64,000 bases of DNA from contig CP092877.1 of the NCBI GenBank assembly GCA_030710605.1, forward strand, positions 6,425,292 to 6,489,291, given 5' to 3'. The notes under the pieces were generated by a model. The model was given only the letters and a program-made list of their open reading frames with translations, was not told the origin of the DNA and did not search any database. This stretch comes from Cordylochernes scorpioides. Lineage: Eukaryota; Arthropoda; Arachnida; Pseudoscorpiones; Chernetidae. The translations under genes were made by a program, and so were the position numbers. How positions within the stretch are numbered: position 1 is the first letter of the stretch; every line of letters starts with the position of its first letter. Below are positions 43,667 through 56,194 of this stretch, piece by piece.

Positions 43667-45543
43667 TCACTAACGCTGGAATCTCGCCGGACCCTCAGCG
43701 AGTACAAGCAATTAAAGACATCCCAATCCCTGATACTGTCGGAAAACTTCGACGTTTTCTGGGTATGTTAAATTTCTATCGGCGCTGCCTCCCCAATGCC
43801 GCTAGTACTCAGGCACCACTCCACGCCATGGTCGAAGGGCGCAAGAACGCATCCTGCCAATGGACCCCAACAGCACTCCAGGCTTTCGACCAGTGCAAAT
43901 TTCAACTAGCCAACGCTGCCCTCTTGCACCATCCTTTTCCAGAAGCGCCTCTCTGCCTTACGGTAGATGCCTCGGATTTTGCTGTGGGTGCCGCGCTTCA
44001 CCAGCAAGTTGGCAACAATTTCCAACCAATAGCGTTTTTCTCAAGGAAACTAGACGCTGCACAAAGAAAATACAGCGCATACGACAGAGAACTCCTGGCG
44101 GTATACTTGGCTATCAAGCATTTCAGGCATTTTTTGGAAGGGCGACAATTTCCGGTCTATACGGACCACAAACCTCTCACATACGCCTTTCAACAAAATC
44201 TGGACAAGGCCTCACCGCGCCAATGTCGACACCTCGATTTCATCGGGCAATTCACAACCGACATCCGCCACATCGCGGGCTGTGAAAATGTACCTGCAGA
44301 TTTCCTGTCACGCGTGGAACCCATCTCCCACCACCAACCTTATGACCCGAAATCCCTAGCCGAAGCGCAAGCAGTAGACCAGGAGCTACAAGCTCTCTTG
44401 ACATCGGAAAACCGCAGCTCACTACAACTGGAAAAAGTACAAATCCCAGAAACGAACATTTCCCTGTACTGTGACGTTTCAACAGCAAAACCCAGACCTT
44501 TCGTACCCGCACCCTGTCGCCGCATAATTTTTTCGGCATACCACAACTTGTCTCACCCCGGAGTACGAGCTACTACAAGGATGGTCACCGCCCATTACGT
44601 CTGGCCGGCCGTCAAGAAGGATTGCGCACTTTGGACTCGCGCCTGCCACCGCTGCCAAGTCTCCAAAACCGCTAGACACACAAGAACGCCCCTTCAGTCG
44701 TTTAGTCCCCCAGACGGAAGGTTCAGTCATGTTCACATTGACCTGGTCGGACCATTACCACCGATTGAAAACTATCGGTACATATTCACCTGCGTCGACC
44801 GATTCACTAGGTGGCCCGAAGCCATAACCATACAGGACATCACCGCCAAAACAGTAGCAAATGCCTTCCTATCGGTCTGGATATCTCGTTTTGGCGTGCC
44901 AGCAAAAGTGACTACAGACCAAGGCAGGCAGTTTGAATCAGCACTTTTCGGTGAGTTGACACGGCTTCTGGGAATCAACAGAATAAGGACATCACCCTAC
45001 CACCCAGCAGCAAACGGCCTGGTAGAAAGATTCCACAGACAGCTGAAAGACTCCCTTCGCTGTCACGATTCCACGAGCTGATCCTTGAAACTTCCCCTGG
45101 TGCTCCTAGGGATTCGTTCGTCGCTAAGGGAAGATCTCAACACCACAACCGCTGAGCTGGTCTATGGGAAGCCCCTACCCCTTCCAGGAACATTTTTCGA
45201 GGACCCCCCCTCTGCAAGCTCGCCTACCGAACCGTGGCTGGAGGACTTCAAGCGCGCCATGGCATCTCTGAAACCTGCACCAAGCAAATCACATGGGAAC
45301 CGCCACGTTTACGTGCCCAAGCCACTCGAGACATGTTCCCATGTCTATCTACGTCGGGACCTGATATTGCCACCGCTAGCTCCCCCATACGACGGTCCTT
45401 ATGAAGTCCTTTTTAGGATACCCAAAATTTACAAACTGAAATTTAAAAAGAGATCCACGTGGGTGTCAATCGACCGCCTCAAGCCTGCTTTCACATCAGA
45501 AGGACCGATGTTTTCCCAAGACCCGAACTTAACAAACCAATAA
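43666..45543 (+). pseudogene. Gypsy pol remainder: RT connection, RNase H, integrase (one in-frame stop)
   Basis: The frame is open from the LTR junction. In order: the RT/thumb end ([19 protein letters not shown], about 43747-43803); RNase H with [16 protein letters not shown] (43960-44010), [20 protein letters not shown] and [11 protein letters not shown]; the integrase HHCC zinc domain ([26 protein letters not shown]) and DDE core ([20 protein letters not shown], and [10 protein letters not shown] containing the Glu), then a C-terminal region to 45543. A TGA at 45079-45081 interrupts the frame where related proteins have Trp; it continues in the same frame. Pol would reverse transcribe and integrate element DNA. 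This copy cannot, as most RT is missing. Confidence 0.9.
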
Positions 45544-45587
45544 GATTGCATAGGATCGCTGGAAAGATCCTACTGGAGGGGGAGTAG

Positions 45588-45836
45588 TGTGACGACTACA
45601 CTTTGCTTCAACGCATGCGCGGGCGTCAACACTTCACTACGCATGCGCGTGGGACGTCATCAGAGACGCTGGGATTTAGCGGTAAACATGTAGGCTTACT
45701 CCAACGGTCGTTACTCCAACCGTTGTTTCTTTTCTCTCTATAATTTCTTGCTTTAAATAAATTAATTTTAATTATAATTTTATCAGCAGCCTTTCCACAA
45801 GCCACACCAACACAGCACATCAACAACCATCCTACA
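45588..45836 (+). repeat. 3' LTR of the deleted Gypsy element
   Basis: TGTGACGACTACACTTTGC...CCATCCTACA, 249 bp, directly after a polypurine tract and before GATA. It differs from the 5' copy by one base near the start and a short CT indel over the 200 bp they share, which indicates a young insertion. Confidence 0.88.
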
Positions 45837-47589
45837 GATATTTATTTCACTAAAGCCTCCCTTTGATCATTTTCATTTTTTAAATGGAAAGTGACACTTC
45901 TATTATTATGGGCCTGTCATATTGCAAATGATCCTGTCGACTTAAACGGGTCTATTGTTGTAACCCCGTGTAACCAGACGTGTGAGTAAACTGGCAGTCG
46001 TAAGTCGTGAGGCAAAGTGTTGATGTTCTTCCCGTACGTAGACAACAAGAAGCAGAGGCAGGGCTAGATGTTAGCACCGAGCGGGTCGGAGACAGTCCAC
46101 GGGACATAGGTGGAGGCCACGATACAAACCTGGATGCCTAATACCGAGACAAGGAGAGATAGCCAGAAGCGGCCTGCGTAGATGGACACACTGTATCACA
46201 GTCTGAGCTGACACTGCTGTGTTGAACCCGGGCGTGGTTGCCTATAAAAATCCCCGGAAGAGGCCTCATCCTGGGCGTGCCATGTCCTTTAGCTTTGTCT
46301 CGTAGCTGTCCTTAGACCACTCTTTTTCTGTTTTTATTTTGACGTCATCATTTTGAGCTTAAATACAAATAAGGATGATACAGGTTATATTAATAAATAT
46401 ATAGCTTTTCATACAAAATATGGGGGGGTGGTAGCAAATAGGAGCAGTGTACATTTTAATAGAAGGGTATGATCTTATAAACTAGTGACTCTAACTTAAC
46501 TAATTAGAAGATATGTGAAACATTACTAACAGTGTAACAATTAAAAATATACTTACAGGCCCATATACATTTTTATCTCATAAGTGTAAATAGAGAGTCT
46601 AGACAAGTTTACATATGAACAGTTTCCAATTAAAATCTCGAAAGAGAAAATGCCTAAAACCAATTTTTAAAAGTTTATATAAATTATGATAATTTCTGAA
46701 ACGCAATTAACCCCAGTTACATTTGATTAGAAATATAAATAGTACATTCTGATTTATTAGCATCAAACACATTTAAGTATCGTTTATTTCGCTGCTTCCA
46801 TCCATGTTATTCAGATGTATTGCCCTGAGCAAAGCAATTACACACGGTACCATCCATTCATTTATTGACTTAAATAAAAATTACCTTTTTTCTCTATACG
46901 CCTAAGCACAACGATTTCCAATTTTAAGCTGAAAAAAGAGACTTTGCGGTGTTTTTAGGCCCATCGACTTCTGTAATGAACCAGACGTAGTTTTTATGAG
47001 GCAGTTATTAGGTGTGGTGCTCTGAGAGGTGTTTATTAAAGTTGAAGTAGCAGCTCTTTCTTTCCCCAGTCTGCCAGCCTTTGTTTTTCTCACCGCCGAT
47101 AATTCTCCATAGCCTGCATTATCATAATAAAATATTAATTTGCATCTTGGTGAGAGGATCTTAACTTTTTATATTTGATCATTAAACTTCTTTTAGGTAA
47201 TGTAGAGTTTGAATTAGTTTTTACCAGTCTCCTTGAAAACAAAGAGAGAGTGGTTTATTAACTTTTCAGCCTTAACTATTATCAGTATCAATAATATTTG
47301 GCTCTCAAATTAAGAAGACAGGTATATTTATAGGAAACACACCATGTGAGTATTAATATAATCTAATATAGAGAGGCGAAGAGAGAATGGTTTTTACCTA
47401 GGTCCATATTTGTCTGACTTACCTTCTCTCTTTTAATAGTGGTTTAAAACTCTATAACACACAGAAGAATCGACGAAGCAAGAATATGTTTATTAAGTTG
47501 ATTGATATATGTGAAGAACATGTATAGGGAAAAAATATTTAAGAACAATCAATAGTTTTATTCCAGAGTTTGATCGTCACAAATTGAAA

Positions 47590-47964
47590 AGGTCAATATG
47601 GCCTCGGACTCCAACTGGCCTGGATGCAGGCTGCCACCCGGCCTGTAACGGACTAATAAAGATTCCGAAAGGTATGATGCGGGATTTTTCACCAAATTGT
47701 CTCCAACTGCCGAACTACATAGTCAACAGACCAGGATGGTTGCAATCGCCTTCTCATCACGTCTCAGATGTGCTCTATGGGAGAGATATCATGCGACCTT
47801 GCTGGCCACGGAAGAGTTCGGCAAAATTGAAGACAATCCACAATAATCCGGGTGTGGTCGGACATTATCTTGTTAAAAAGTAAGGCCGGGGTGATGTGAG
47901 AGGAACGGAAACAAAACAGGACGTAGAATGCCATCTACGTTTAGTTATTCTGTAAGGGTGCCAG
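47590..47964 (-). pseudogene. Tc1-type transposase pseudogene, C-terminal part (duplicate)
   Basis: Matches 26460-26826; ends abruptly at 47964 where unrelated PLE-type sequence starts. Same broken C-terminal blocks as the other copy. Confidence 0.65.
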
Positions 47965-48000
47965 TTATTTATGCGATAAAAGGGAATAAAAGAAGAAAAG

Positions 48001-48417
48001 TTTCTTTATTAGACAATTATAACGGTGCGAGCTTTCGGGCAAAATACCCTTCTACAGGCGTGGTAGACGTGACACTATAACGTAGGTAATGTGGCTAGAA
48101 AGAGAGTATATACACATGATTATTTACATATTAGCGGAATGTGCTATGCAAATGGGGATTTTTCATTTGTTATGAATATTGTAATTAAAGAGATAGTAGG
48201 CAAATAGGGCATTTGTATATTTGGAGTTTGAGTCTATAGAGGAATATGTTAACGTAAATTATAGGATATGCGATATTTCGAAGAATTTTAGGAAATGTTG
48301 ATATCGGGCTATCGTGTTATGGTTATTACTGCAAGGCCAGGAGAGCACGATAGGCATCAGGAAGATCTATTTTACGGTTGATGCTGTTATGTCTGTGGGA
48401 TTCTATGGATTCGAGAA
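48001..48417 (-). repeat. 3' end of a PLE with CTGTAGA-hairpin-GAAA motif
   Basis: Downstream of the PLE reading frame on the minus strand. At 48057-48030 it reads CTGTAGAAGGGTATTTTGCC then CGAAAGCTCG, followed by TAATAAAG. The layout is the same as in the foldbacks at 8944-9186 and 12181-12505, which ties that motif to PLEs. Confidence 0.6.
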
Positions 48418-49202
48418 CTAATCGCTGGTGCTGGTTATGAATGCGTCTGTAATGTATGGTGGGGTGGTTGGTGTTGAATGTATGGCCAGTATTGAGTGTG
48501 TGCTGGTAAAGGAGGGACCTGGTGTCTTGGTTGGAGATGTTCTAGAATGCTCAGACATTCTGATGGCGACGGATCTACCTGTCTCGCCAACGTATGTGGC
48601 AGAGCATTGCTCACACGAGACAGAGTAGACCGCGCCAACAGAATGGAGGGGATCAGGGGGGGCATGCGATTTAGTATATGGGTGACGGAGGGATGTGAGC
48701 AGGTTGGAGGAGTTTTTATATAAGGTGCGGATACCGTATGCTTTAAGGCTTCTGGCTATGTCGGCTGAGGAGGGGGAGTAGGGAAGGAAACATAATGATC
48801 TGTAAATTTTAGGTTGGTTGGAGGGGCCAGGTGTATATGAATGTCTATTGATGAATTCAAGCGGAAACGATGCTATGGAGAGGTGCGATATGATGAGATT
48901 TTTCTCAATTTCTTTAAATATATCGAGCGAACAGTGGGTATAGATTCTTTTAGTGAGAGCTTTTACTATGTTGATTTTGTGGGAAATGGGGCAGTGTGAA
49001 TTGAAATGGGTATAACTGGGGGGACACTGTTTTTTGTAGTAGACTGTGGTGTGGAATGAGGATGCAGTACGTATTATTAGGATGTCTAGGAATGGGATGA
49101 CCTGGTTTGATTCTATTTCCAAAGTAAAGGAGATGTTGGGGTTAAAACTATTGAGGGCTGCAAGTATGGTGCTCTCCTGGCCGTGTCTGCATAAGCAAAA
49201 GA
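48418..49202 (-). pseudogene. Canonical Penelope-like element: RT end and C-terminal GIY-YIG endonuclease (partial)
   Basis: The minus-strand frame is open from the gap edge. It begins with CRHGQESTILAALNSF and LEIESNQVIPFLDILII, the region after the RT catalytic box (FLDI motif). It then has a linker (CPPSYTHFNSHCPISHK; a basic helical part) and a GIY-YIG domain near 48630-48560: AVYSVSCEQCSATYVGETGR with SVAIRMSEH. The CxxC and RxxxH pattern is typical of PLE endonucleases. The frame ends in a stop at 48418, before the usual catalytic Glu region is recognisable, and an overlapping frame carries on, so a frameshift is likely. The RT core is lost in the gap. This is the standard RT-then-endonuclease order. 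Confidence 0.8.
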
Positions 49203-49302
49203 NNNNNNNNNNNNNNNNNNNNNNNNNNNNNNNNNNNNNNNNNNNNNNNNNNNNNNNNNNNNNNNNNNNNNNNNNNNNNNNNNNNNNNNNNNNNNNNNNN
49301 NN
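49203..49302. other. Assembly gap (100 N)
   Basis: Exactly 100 N, a conventional unknown-length gap, between two different PLE families. Confidence 0.99.
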
Positions 49303-49337
49303 AAATATATATATATATACATATATATATATAATAA

Positions 49338-50573
49338 TAAATAGTTATTTAATTTTATAGTCCAGTTTTGTATTAAGATTATCTTCACTATTATGATCAT
49401 TTAAATTCAAATTATAAAATTTGTAAAATGTTATTAATTTGTAGATAGAGAGAGAAAAAAAAAGATCCTTTACTTCTACTACATCCTCAAGTTAATTATA
49501 TATTTATAATTAATAACAATAAAAATTAACAAAGTAACGTCTATTACATCGGCTTTTACACGTCATTCAGACATACTCTAATCCTATATATAGAATAATC
49601 GAAGAGAGAATATATATAATAGTTAGAAAAAAGAGAGAAAGACAGAACCATGCACTTTTAATCAAACTAATAATAAGGAAAAAAAAAAAAGAGTTTTATA
49701 AAGAAGGTAGATAAGATTGTTAGTATATATATATATATTTTTTTTATGATTTTATATTTTATCCTTTTTTTTTTTAAAGATTTTTAAAGGTTTTTTTATT
49801 TTATAATATGATTATAAATAGTTGTATTTAGTAATATATCTATAGTATGAATTAACATTTGTTATAAGTTTGGATATTATGTTTTGAAACCCTAATGGTA
49901 GACCAGACATACACAAAAGACTTTAAATTGAAATGAATTGGAAAAAGAGATCTGCTGGAACGGGGATCTTCAGATAAAATTCCAGCGACATTTCACCCCT
50001 TCTTTATTATGTCATAGATCTCTTTTAAACCGGATTTTATGTGTTAATATTAAGTTGTTTCAGTGAAATATTTAAATGAACATATATAACAGATACAAGT
50101 GTTAACAAATTCAAACTGTAAACCTACCTCGGCCGCGGCGTCCTCCATTGTGAATATCTATTTCTGGCTGACACATGTCGCGGGAGGGGAATGTCCCCCC
50201 ACATTTCAAATTTAGACCATTTATTCAGAATTTTTTTGAACAACAAGAAAATTAAAGAAGAAAGGAAAAATAGTTAAAGGAAGAAAGCTAAATTTCATAA
50301 TCTTTACAGCTAGTTATATCAAAATAACTGATTTAACACTTATTCATCTTTTAATATTCCTTTAAAAAGGCAAATTATAAGAGTTTAATAAAGCTATTAA
50401 TTGTGCAAATTCACCTTTATTTAACTTCCATTTTCCTCCCCAGAAATTGGAGATTAAACAAAAATGAACTATATACTTTAACACTTTAAAAATCTTGTGA
50501 AAAAATCTTTTAATCAGTTATTTAATCAAAGTTTAATTAACTGTTAAAGATTATAAATTTGTATTAGTTAATA
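49338..50573 (-). repeat. PLE terminal spacer (pLTR-type), minus unit 1
   Basis: Nearly identical to 53607-54839 (same orientation) and to the reverse complement of 58672-59910 and 62939-64000. It lies 3' of the RT frame on the minus strand. AT-rich, with a GC-rich island near 50130-50200 that holds the short ATG/splice-donor-like sequence described at 59097. Confidence 0.8.
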
Positions 50574-52082
50574 TTAAGATAAATTATAGAAAGTTGATTT
50601 CATAAATGGATATTTCCATTTATTTTTTTTTAAATATTTTATAATTGATATACTGTTTAAATATTTTACTTGTTTGATACTAAATTTGTTTTTAATAAAT
50701 TCCATGTTTAAATTTTTAACATCTTCTATGAAATTATCTAATATATTATTTATTCTATAAAATCTTAGAAACTGACCATAATATATACCTTTACAGCAAT
50801 TTAATGATATATTAGAATTCATATTACAGTATTTTATAATATTGAAATTATAATTACTCTTTTTATTATAAACTCTAACAGCACTATTTGTAAGGTCTAT
50901 ATTCAAGTCTAAAAAGTTAACTTTTTTGTTTCTATAAATTTTTTCATTGTTCTTAAGTTTCAAGTATTTAGGATATATTTCAGGTATTAATTTTTTAAAC
51001 AGTGGATTATTAAATATTATTATGTCATCTACATATCGGAATATTTGCCAATTAATATTATTTTGTAGAAAGTATTCTCTTTCGTACCAGAACAATATTA
51101 GATTTGCTAATAACGGACTAGAAGAAGTACCCATGGGAACGCCTTCTGATTGAATATATATTTTATTTTTAAATTCTATATAGTTAAAATTTAAAAATGT
51201 TTCCAGTAGAGTTTTTGCTGTTTTAAGATCTAATTTAAATGTTTTATATCTGTTATGAATAATTTTAATGTAGAAAGTTTTGTCATTAATGAATTCATTA
51301 AATAAATTGGTTATTTTATTATTTAGATCTCTTAAATTTATTTTAGAATATAGGTCCTCAAAGTCAAATGTGTGTACTGTTTCAATGTTTGTCCAATTGT
51401 TCATTAAATAATTAATGATTTTTTTATTTGAGTCGATAAATTTATAATTATATTTATTAGTTAATTTATTTATAATAAATTGTAGTGTTGAGGCTAATTG
51501 TATATCAATATTTTTTATGACTGAATTTATACCAGATGTGATTGTTCTGAAAGAAATAGGTTTTTTGTGTAGTTTAGGAATTATATAGAACTTTGGTATG
51601 TTTGGATTTTTGTGGTTATTATAAATTTTTAGTGAATTTTCAACATTTTTGATGTCTTTTTTGATTTTTGTGCCTGTAGTTCTAGCAAAAGTGTATTTAT
51701 GATTATTATCAATTTCCTTTTTTAGTATATCGTGGTATAGATTTTTACAAATTAAAGATAAATTATTGGGACATTTATCTATAGGAGTGATAATATAGTC
51801 CTTCTGTAAATTAATTATATTTTCTTTAAAAGAAGGAATGTCTGAATTGGGTTTTGTGTATTTAAGTGTATTATTATAATAATTTATAATTTCCTTTTTA
51901 ATATTATGTTTCCATTCCAGAAAAGTAAATTCTGGAATACTGTATTTTATACTAGTTTTATTTATGAAAATATCTATATCTTTTAATATAGATTTAATTG
52001 TATTATTATAATTGTGTTTAATTTGAGGTATATATTTATACCCTTTATTTAAAATTTCTTGATATTCTGGATTTAAAAAAAG
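50574..52082 (-). pseudogene. Naiad-like PLE copy 1: reverse transcriptase segment
   Basis: Minus-strand frame with all RT motifs seen in copies 2 and 3: PKLHKKPISFRTI, HTFDFEDLYSK, GVPMGTSSSPLLANL, FRYVDDIIIF, and NFLDLNIDL. It is open from about 52082, but is separated from the endonuclease frame by one extra base in an A run (52074-52080: seven A here, six in copies 2 and 3). The frame ends at a TAA at 50576-50574. Confidence 0.85.
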
Positions 52083-53052
52083 AAAAGTTGCTAGTTAATA
52101 TATGACCTGAGAACTTATATTTATCAATATAGTTGTTGCAATTACATTTAATTTTTTTAAAATTTGCCAAATTATTAATAAATTGGTTATAATTGCAAAC
52201 TAAATTACCTATATTTTTATTGTATCTCCAGATTGTTTTAAAATTTAAATTTTTTATAGGGAAAAGATTATTGATGATTTGGTTATTAAAAATATCATTA
52301 AATTTAATATGATTAAATAAATTGTTATTAAATTTAATGATAATATTAATGTTATTAGTAGTTTGTTTAATTTTTCTGTATTTAAAGATGTCGTGTGTGA
52401 TATCTATTAATCTGTTAGTCAGATTATGAATTTTAATATATTCTATGAGTTTGATAAATTTATTATTATTTAGTTTAAATAATGTTTTAATAAATTTATC
52501 GACGAAGTTGTTAGTGTACATTTGTTTTGGGTCCAGTAATTCTTCAAATTCAATGTAACCTAATTTATTTGTAGTTTTACCTCTAGTTTTATTAGGTTTA
52601 GTTTTAAATTCATTTTTTTTGTATTTGCAACTGATTTCATAGGTTGAAATTTCTTCTGTTTGTGGTTTGTATGTGTAGTTTAATTCGTCGTTAAGTCCAT
52701 AAGGGAATAATGTGTTGTGTTTATAAATGTAGTTGTTTTCTAATAATAGTCGTTGTTTTTTGTTTTGACATATGTCTAGTATTTCCATCTTAAAGTTGTT
52801 AAAAGTATGTAATTGATTGTGTTCTTTCATATATATATTACCAATTGATTTTTTAGCGTGGTTTCTATGTAGGTTTATTCGTATATTTAATGGATTACAA
52901 GTTTGTCCTATATATGATAGTTGACAAATTTGGCATGTTAATTTATAAATAGTATTCACTAATTTACAACTAGTTGTTTGAAAAGTGTCATGGTTCTTAA
53001 GAGAGGGACAAGTTTGACAATTTTTTCTTAGGCAATTCTTAGCGAGTTTAAA
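52045..53052 (-). pseudogene. Naiad-like PLE copy 1: N-terminal GIY-YIG endonuclease segment
   Basis: Open on the minus strand from 53052 to a frameshift near 52080, then a short out-of-frame tail to 52045. It contains TIYKLTCQICQLSYIGQT and the LHRNH motif (52957-52858) and PYGLNDELN. In this copy the endonuclease and the first 30 or so RT-side residues (NCNNYIDKYKFSGHI) are in one frame. That shows the intact protein is a single endonuclease-RT fusion. No ATG starts the frame. Confidence 0.85.
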
Positions 53053-54839
53053 TTAACATAAAAGAGGTGCTAACACTAATATGTTTGTAGTTTTTTTTAG
53101 TTTTTTTAGTTTGTTATTCTTATGAATTTTTAAATATATTTTACTTAATTGTTTTTGTGGTGATAAAATTTGTAATAAATTGAATAATTAATCTATAATT
53201 ATATAGATATTACTGTTTGTTATCTGTTATATTTTTAAGAATAACTAATAAAAAAAACATCTTTAAACTAACTAAACAATGAAAAAAACAAAAGTTCTGA
53301 AATTATTTTTTCTAGAATTACTTTTATAATTTAATTTTTAATAATCAAACAATGAAAGATAATTAAAATTTGTATGAAGATTTATTTATATTAGAATATC
53401 TAATATAATTTAATTTGTATATTATGTTATATATAAAAAATATATCATAGAGCAAGCTCATATGAATTAATATAGTGTAGAAACTATATAACAAAATTAT
53501 AACAGTGATTCTAATTTTAAAACTTAAGGAGCAAACTGATAATAATGATAACTTATATCAGTTAGATTTGATTAGATTAGCAAGCTAAATCTAAATTAAT
53601 TATAATAATAAATAGTTATTTAATTTTATAGTCCAGTTTTGTATTAAGATTATCTTCACTATTATGATCATTTAAATTCAAATTATAAAATTTGTAAAAT
53701 GTTATTAATTTGTAGATAGAGAGAGAGAAAAAAAAATCCTTTACTTCTACTACATCCTCAAGTTAATTATATATTTATAATTAATAACAATAAAAATTAA
53801 CAAAGTAACGTCTATTACATCGGCTTTTACACGTCATTCAGACATACTCTAATCCTATATATAGAATAATCGAAGAGAGAATATATATAATAGTTAGAAA
53901 AAAGAGAGAAAGACAGAACCATGCACTTTTAATCAAACTAATAATAAGGAAAAAAAAAAGAGTTTTATAAAGAAGGTAGATAAGATTGTTAGTATATATA
54001 TATATATTTTTTATGATTTTATATTTTATCCTTTTTTTTTTAAAGATTTTTAAAGGTTTTTTTATTTTATAATATGATTATAAATAGTTGTATTTAGTAA
54101 TATATCTATAGTATGAATTAACATTTGTTATAAGTTTGGATATTATGTTTTGAAACCCTAATGGTAGACCAGACATACACAAAAGACTTTAAATTGAAAT
54201 GAATTGGAAAAAGAGATCTGCTGGAACGGGGATCTTCAGATAAAATTCCAGCGACATTTCACCCCTTCTTTATTATGTCATAGATCTCTTTTAAACCGGA
54301 TTTTATGTGTTAATATTAAGTTGTTTCAGTGAAATATTTAAATGAACATATATAACAGATACAAGTGTTAACAAATTCAAACTGTAAACCTACCTCGGCC
54401 GCGGCGTCCTCCATTGTGAATATCTATTTCTGGCTGACACATGTCGCGGGAGGGGAATGTCCCCCCACATTTCAAATTTAGACCATTTATTCAGAATTTT
54501 TTTGAACAACAAGAAAATTAAAGAAGAAAGGAAAAATAGTTAAAGGAAGAAAGCTAAATTTCATAATCTTTACAGCTAGTTATATCAAAATAACTGATTT
54601 AACACTTATTCATCTTTTAATATTCCTTTAAAAAGGCAAATTATAAGAGTTTAATAAAGCTATTAATTGTGCAAATTCACCTTTATTTAACTTCCATTTT
54701 CCTCCCCAGAAATTGGAGATTAAACAAAAATGAACTATATACTTTAACACTTTAAAAATCTTGTGAAAAAATCTTTTAATCAGTTATTTAATCAAAGTTT
54801 AATTAACTGTTAAAGATTATAAATTTGTATTAGTTAATA
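53053..54839 (-). repeat. PLE intervening spacer (pLTR-type), minus array
   Basis: 1787 bp between two minus-oriented units; matches the reverse complement of 58672-60459 in length and sequence. Non-coding apart from the short GC-rich island near 54400-54460. Confidence 0.85.
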
Positions 54840-55150
54840 TTAAGAGAAATTATAGAAAGTTGATTTCATAAATGGATATTTCCATTTATTTTTTTTTAAT
54901 ATTTTATAATTGATATACTGTTGAAATATTTTACTTGTTTGATACTAAATTTGTTTTTAATAAATTCCATGTTTAAATTTTTAAAATCTTCTATGAAATT
55001 ATCTAATATATTATTTATTCTATAAAATCTTAGAAACTGACCATAATATATACCTTTACAGCAATTTAATGATATATTAGAATTCATATTACAGTATTTT
55101 ATAATATTGAAATTATAATTACTCTTTTTATTATAAACTCTAACAGCACT
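54840..55150 (-). pseudogene. Naiad-like PLE copy 0: C-terminal RT fragment, cut at an inverted junction
   Basis: About 100 C-terminal codons of the RT frame (from RVYNKKSNYNFNII to the TAA at 54842), with a one-base loss in an A run near 54897. It ends at GCACT (55150) and switches at once to spacer sequence of the opposite orientation. Confidence 0.85.
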
Positions 55151-56194
55151 AAATACAACTATTTATAATCATATTATAAAATAAAAAAACCTTTAAAAAT
55201 CTTTAAAAAAAAAGGATAAAATATAAAATCATAAAAAAATATATATATATATACTAACAATCTTATCTACCTTCTTTATAAAACTCTTTTTTTTTTTCCT
55301 TATTATTAGTTTGATTAAAAGTGCATGGTTCTGTCTTTCTCTCTTTTTTCTAACTATTATATATATTCTCTCTTCGATTATTCTATATATAGGATTAGAG
55401 TATGTCTGAATGACGTGTAAAAGCCGATGTAATAGACGTTACTTTGTTAATTTTTATTGTTATTAATTATAAATATATAATTAACTTGAGGATGTAGTAG
55501 AAGTAAAGGATTTTTTTTTTTCTCTCTCTATCTACAAATTAATAACATTTTACAAATTTTATAATTTGAATTTAAATGATCATAATAGTGAAGATAATCT
55601 TAATACAAAACTGGACTATAAAATTAAATAACTATTTATTATTATAATTAATTTAGATTTAGCTTGCTAATCTAATCAAATCTAACTGATATAAGTTATC
55701 ATTATTATCAGTTTGCTCCTTAAGTTTTAAAATTAGAATCACTGTTATAATTTTGTTATATAGTTTCTACACTATATTAATTCATATGAGCTTGCTCTAT
55801 GATATATTTTTTATATATAACATAATATACAAATTAAATTATATTAGATATTCTAATATAAATAAATCTTCATACAAATTTCAATTATCTTTCATTGTTT
55901 GATTATTAAAAATTAAATTATAAAAGTAATTCTAGAAAAAATAATTTCAGAACTTTTGTTTTTTTCATTGTTTAGTTAGTTTAAAGATGTTTTTTTTATT
56001 AGTTATTCTTAAAAATATAACAGATAACAAACAGTAATATCTATATAATTATAGATTAATTATTCAATTTATTACAAATTTTATCACCACAAAAACAATT
56101 AAGTAAAATATATTTAAAAATTCATAAGAATAACAAACTAAAAAAACTAAAAAAAACTACAAACATATTAGTGTTAGCACCTCTTTTATGTTAA
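55151..56194 (+). repeat. PLE spacer (pLTR-type), plus array, 5' truncated
   Basis: Equivalent to 59417-60459; the first 745 bp or so of the full spacer are missing at the inverted junction. It lacks the GC-rich island with the candidate first exon. Confidence 0.8.

Larger units (their letters stand above)
43467..45836 (+). mobile_element. Internally deleted Ty3/Gypsy element with GATA target duplication
   Basis: The insertion is missing from the other copy of the duplicated block, which reads AAAGGATATTTATTTCAC without interruption. The element is flanked by GATA on both sides (43463-43466, 45837-45840). It consists of a shortened 5' LTR, the last part of the RT domain, RNase H, integrase, a polypurine tract (GGAGGGGGAGTAG, 45575-45587) and a complete 3' LTR. 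Primer site, gag, protease and most of RT are deleted. Confidence 0.9.
43150..47964. repeat. Segmental duplication, copy B (block 2), split by a Gypsy insertion
   Basis: Matches 24368-26826 on both sides of the Gypsy element at 43467-45836. It ends inside the Tc1 pseudogene at GGTGCCAG. Confidence 0.85.

Noticed and set aside
50947-51153. 68-codon frame antisense to the PLE RT (also 58092-58298 and 62359-62565)
   Set aside because: It is the antisense shadow of the conserved RT motifs and has no independent support.
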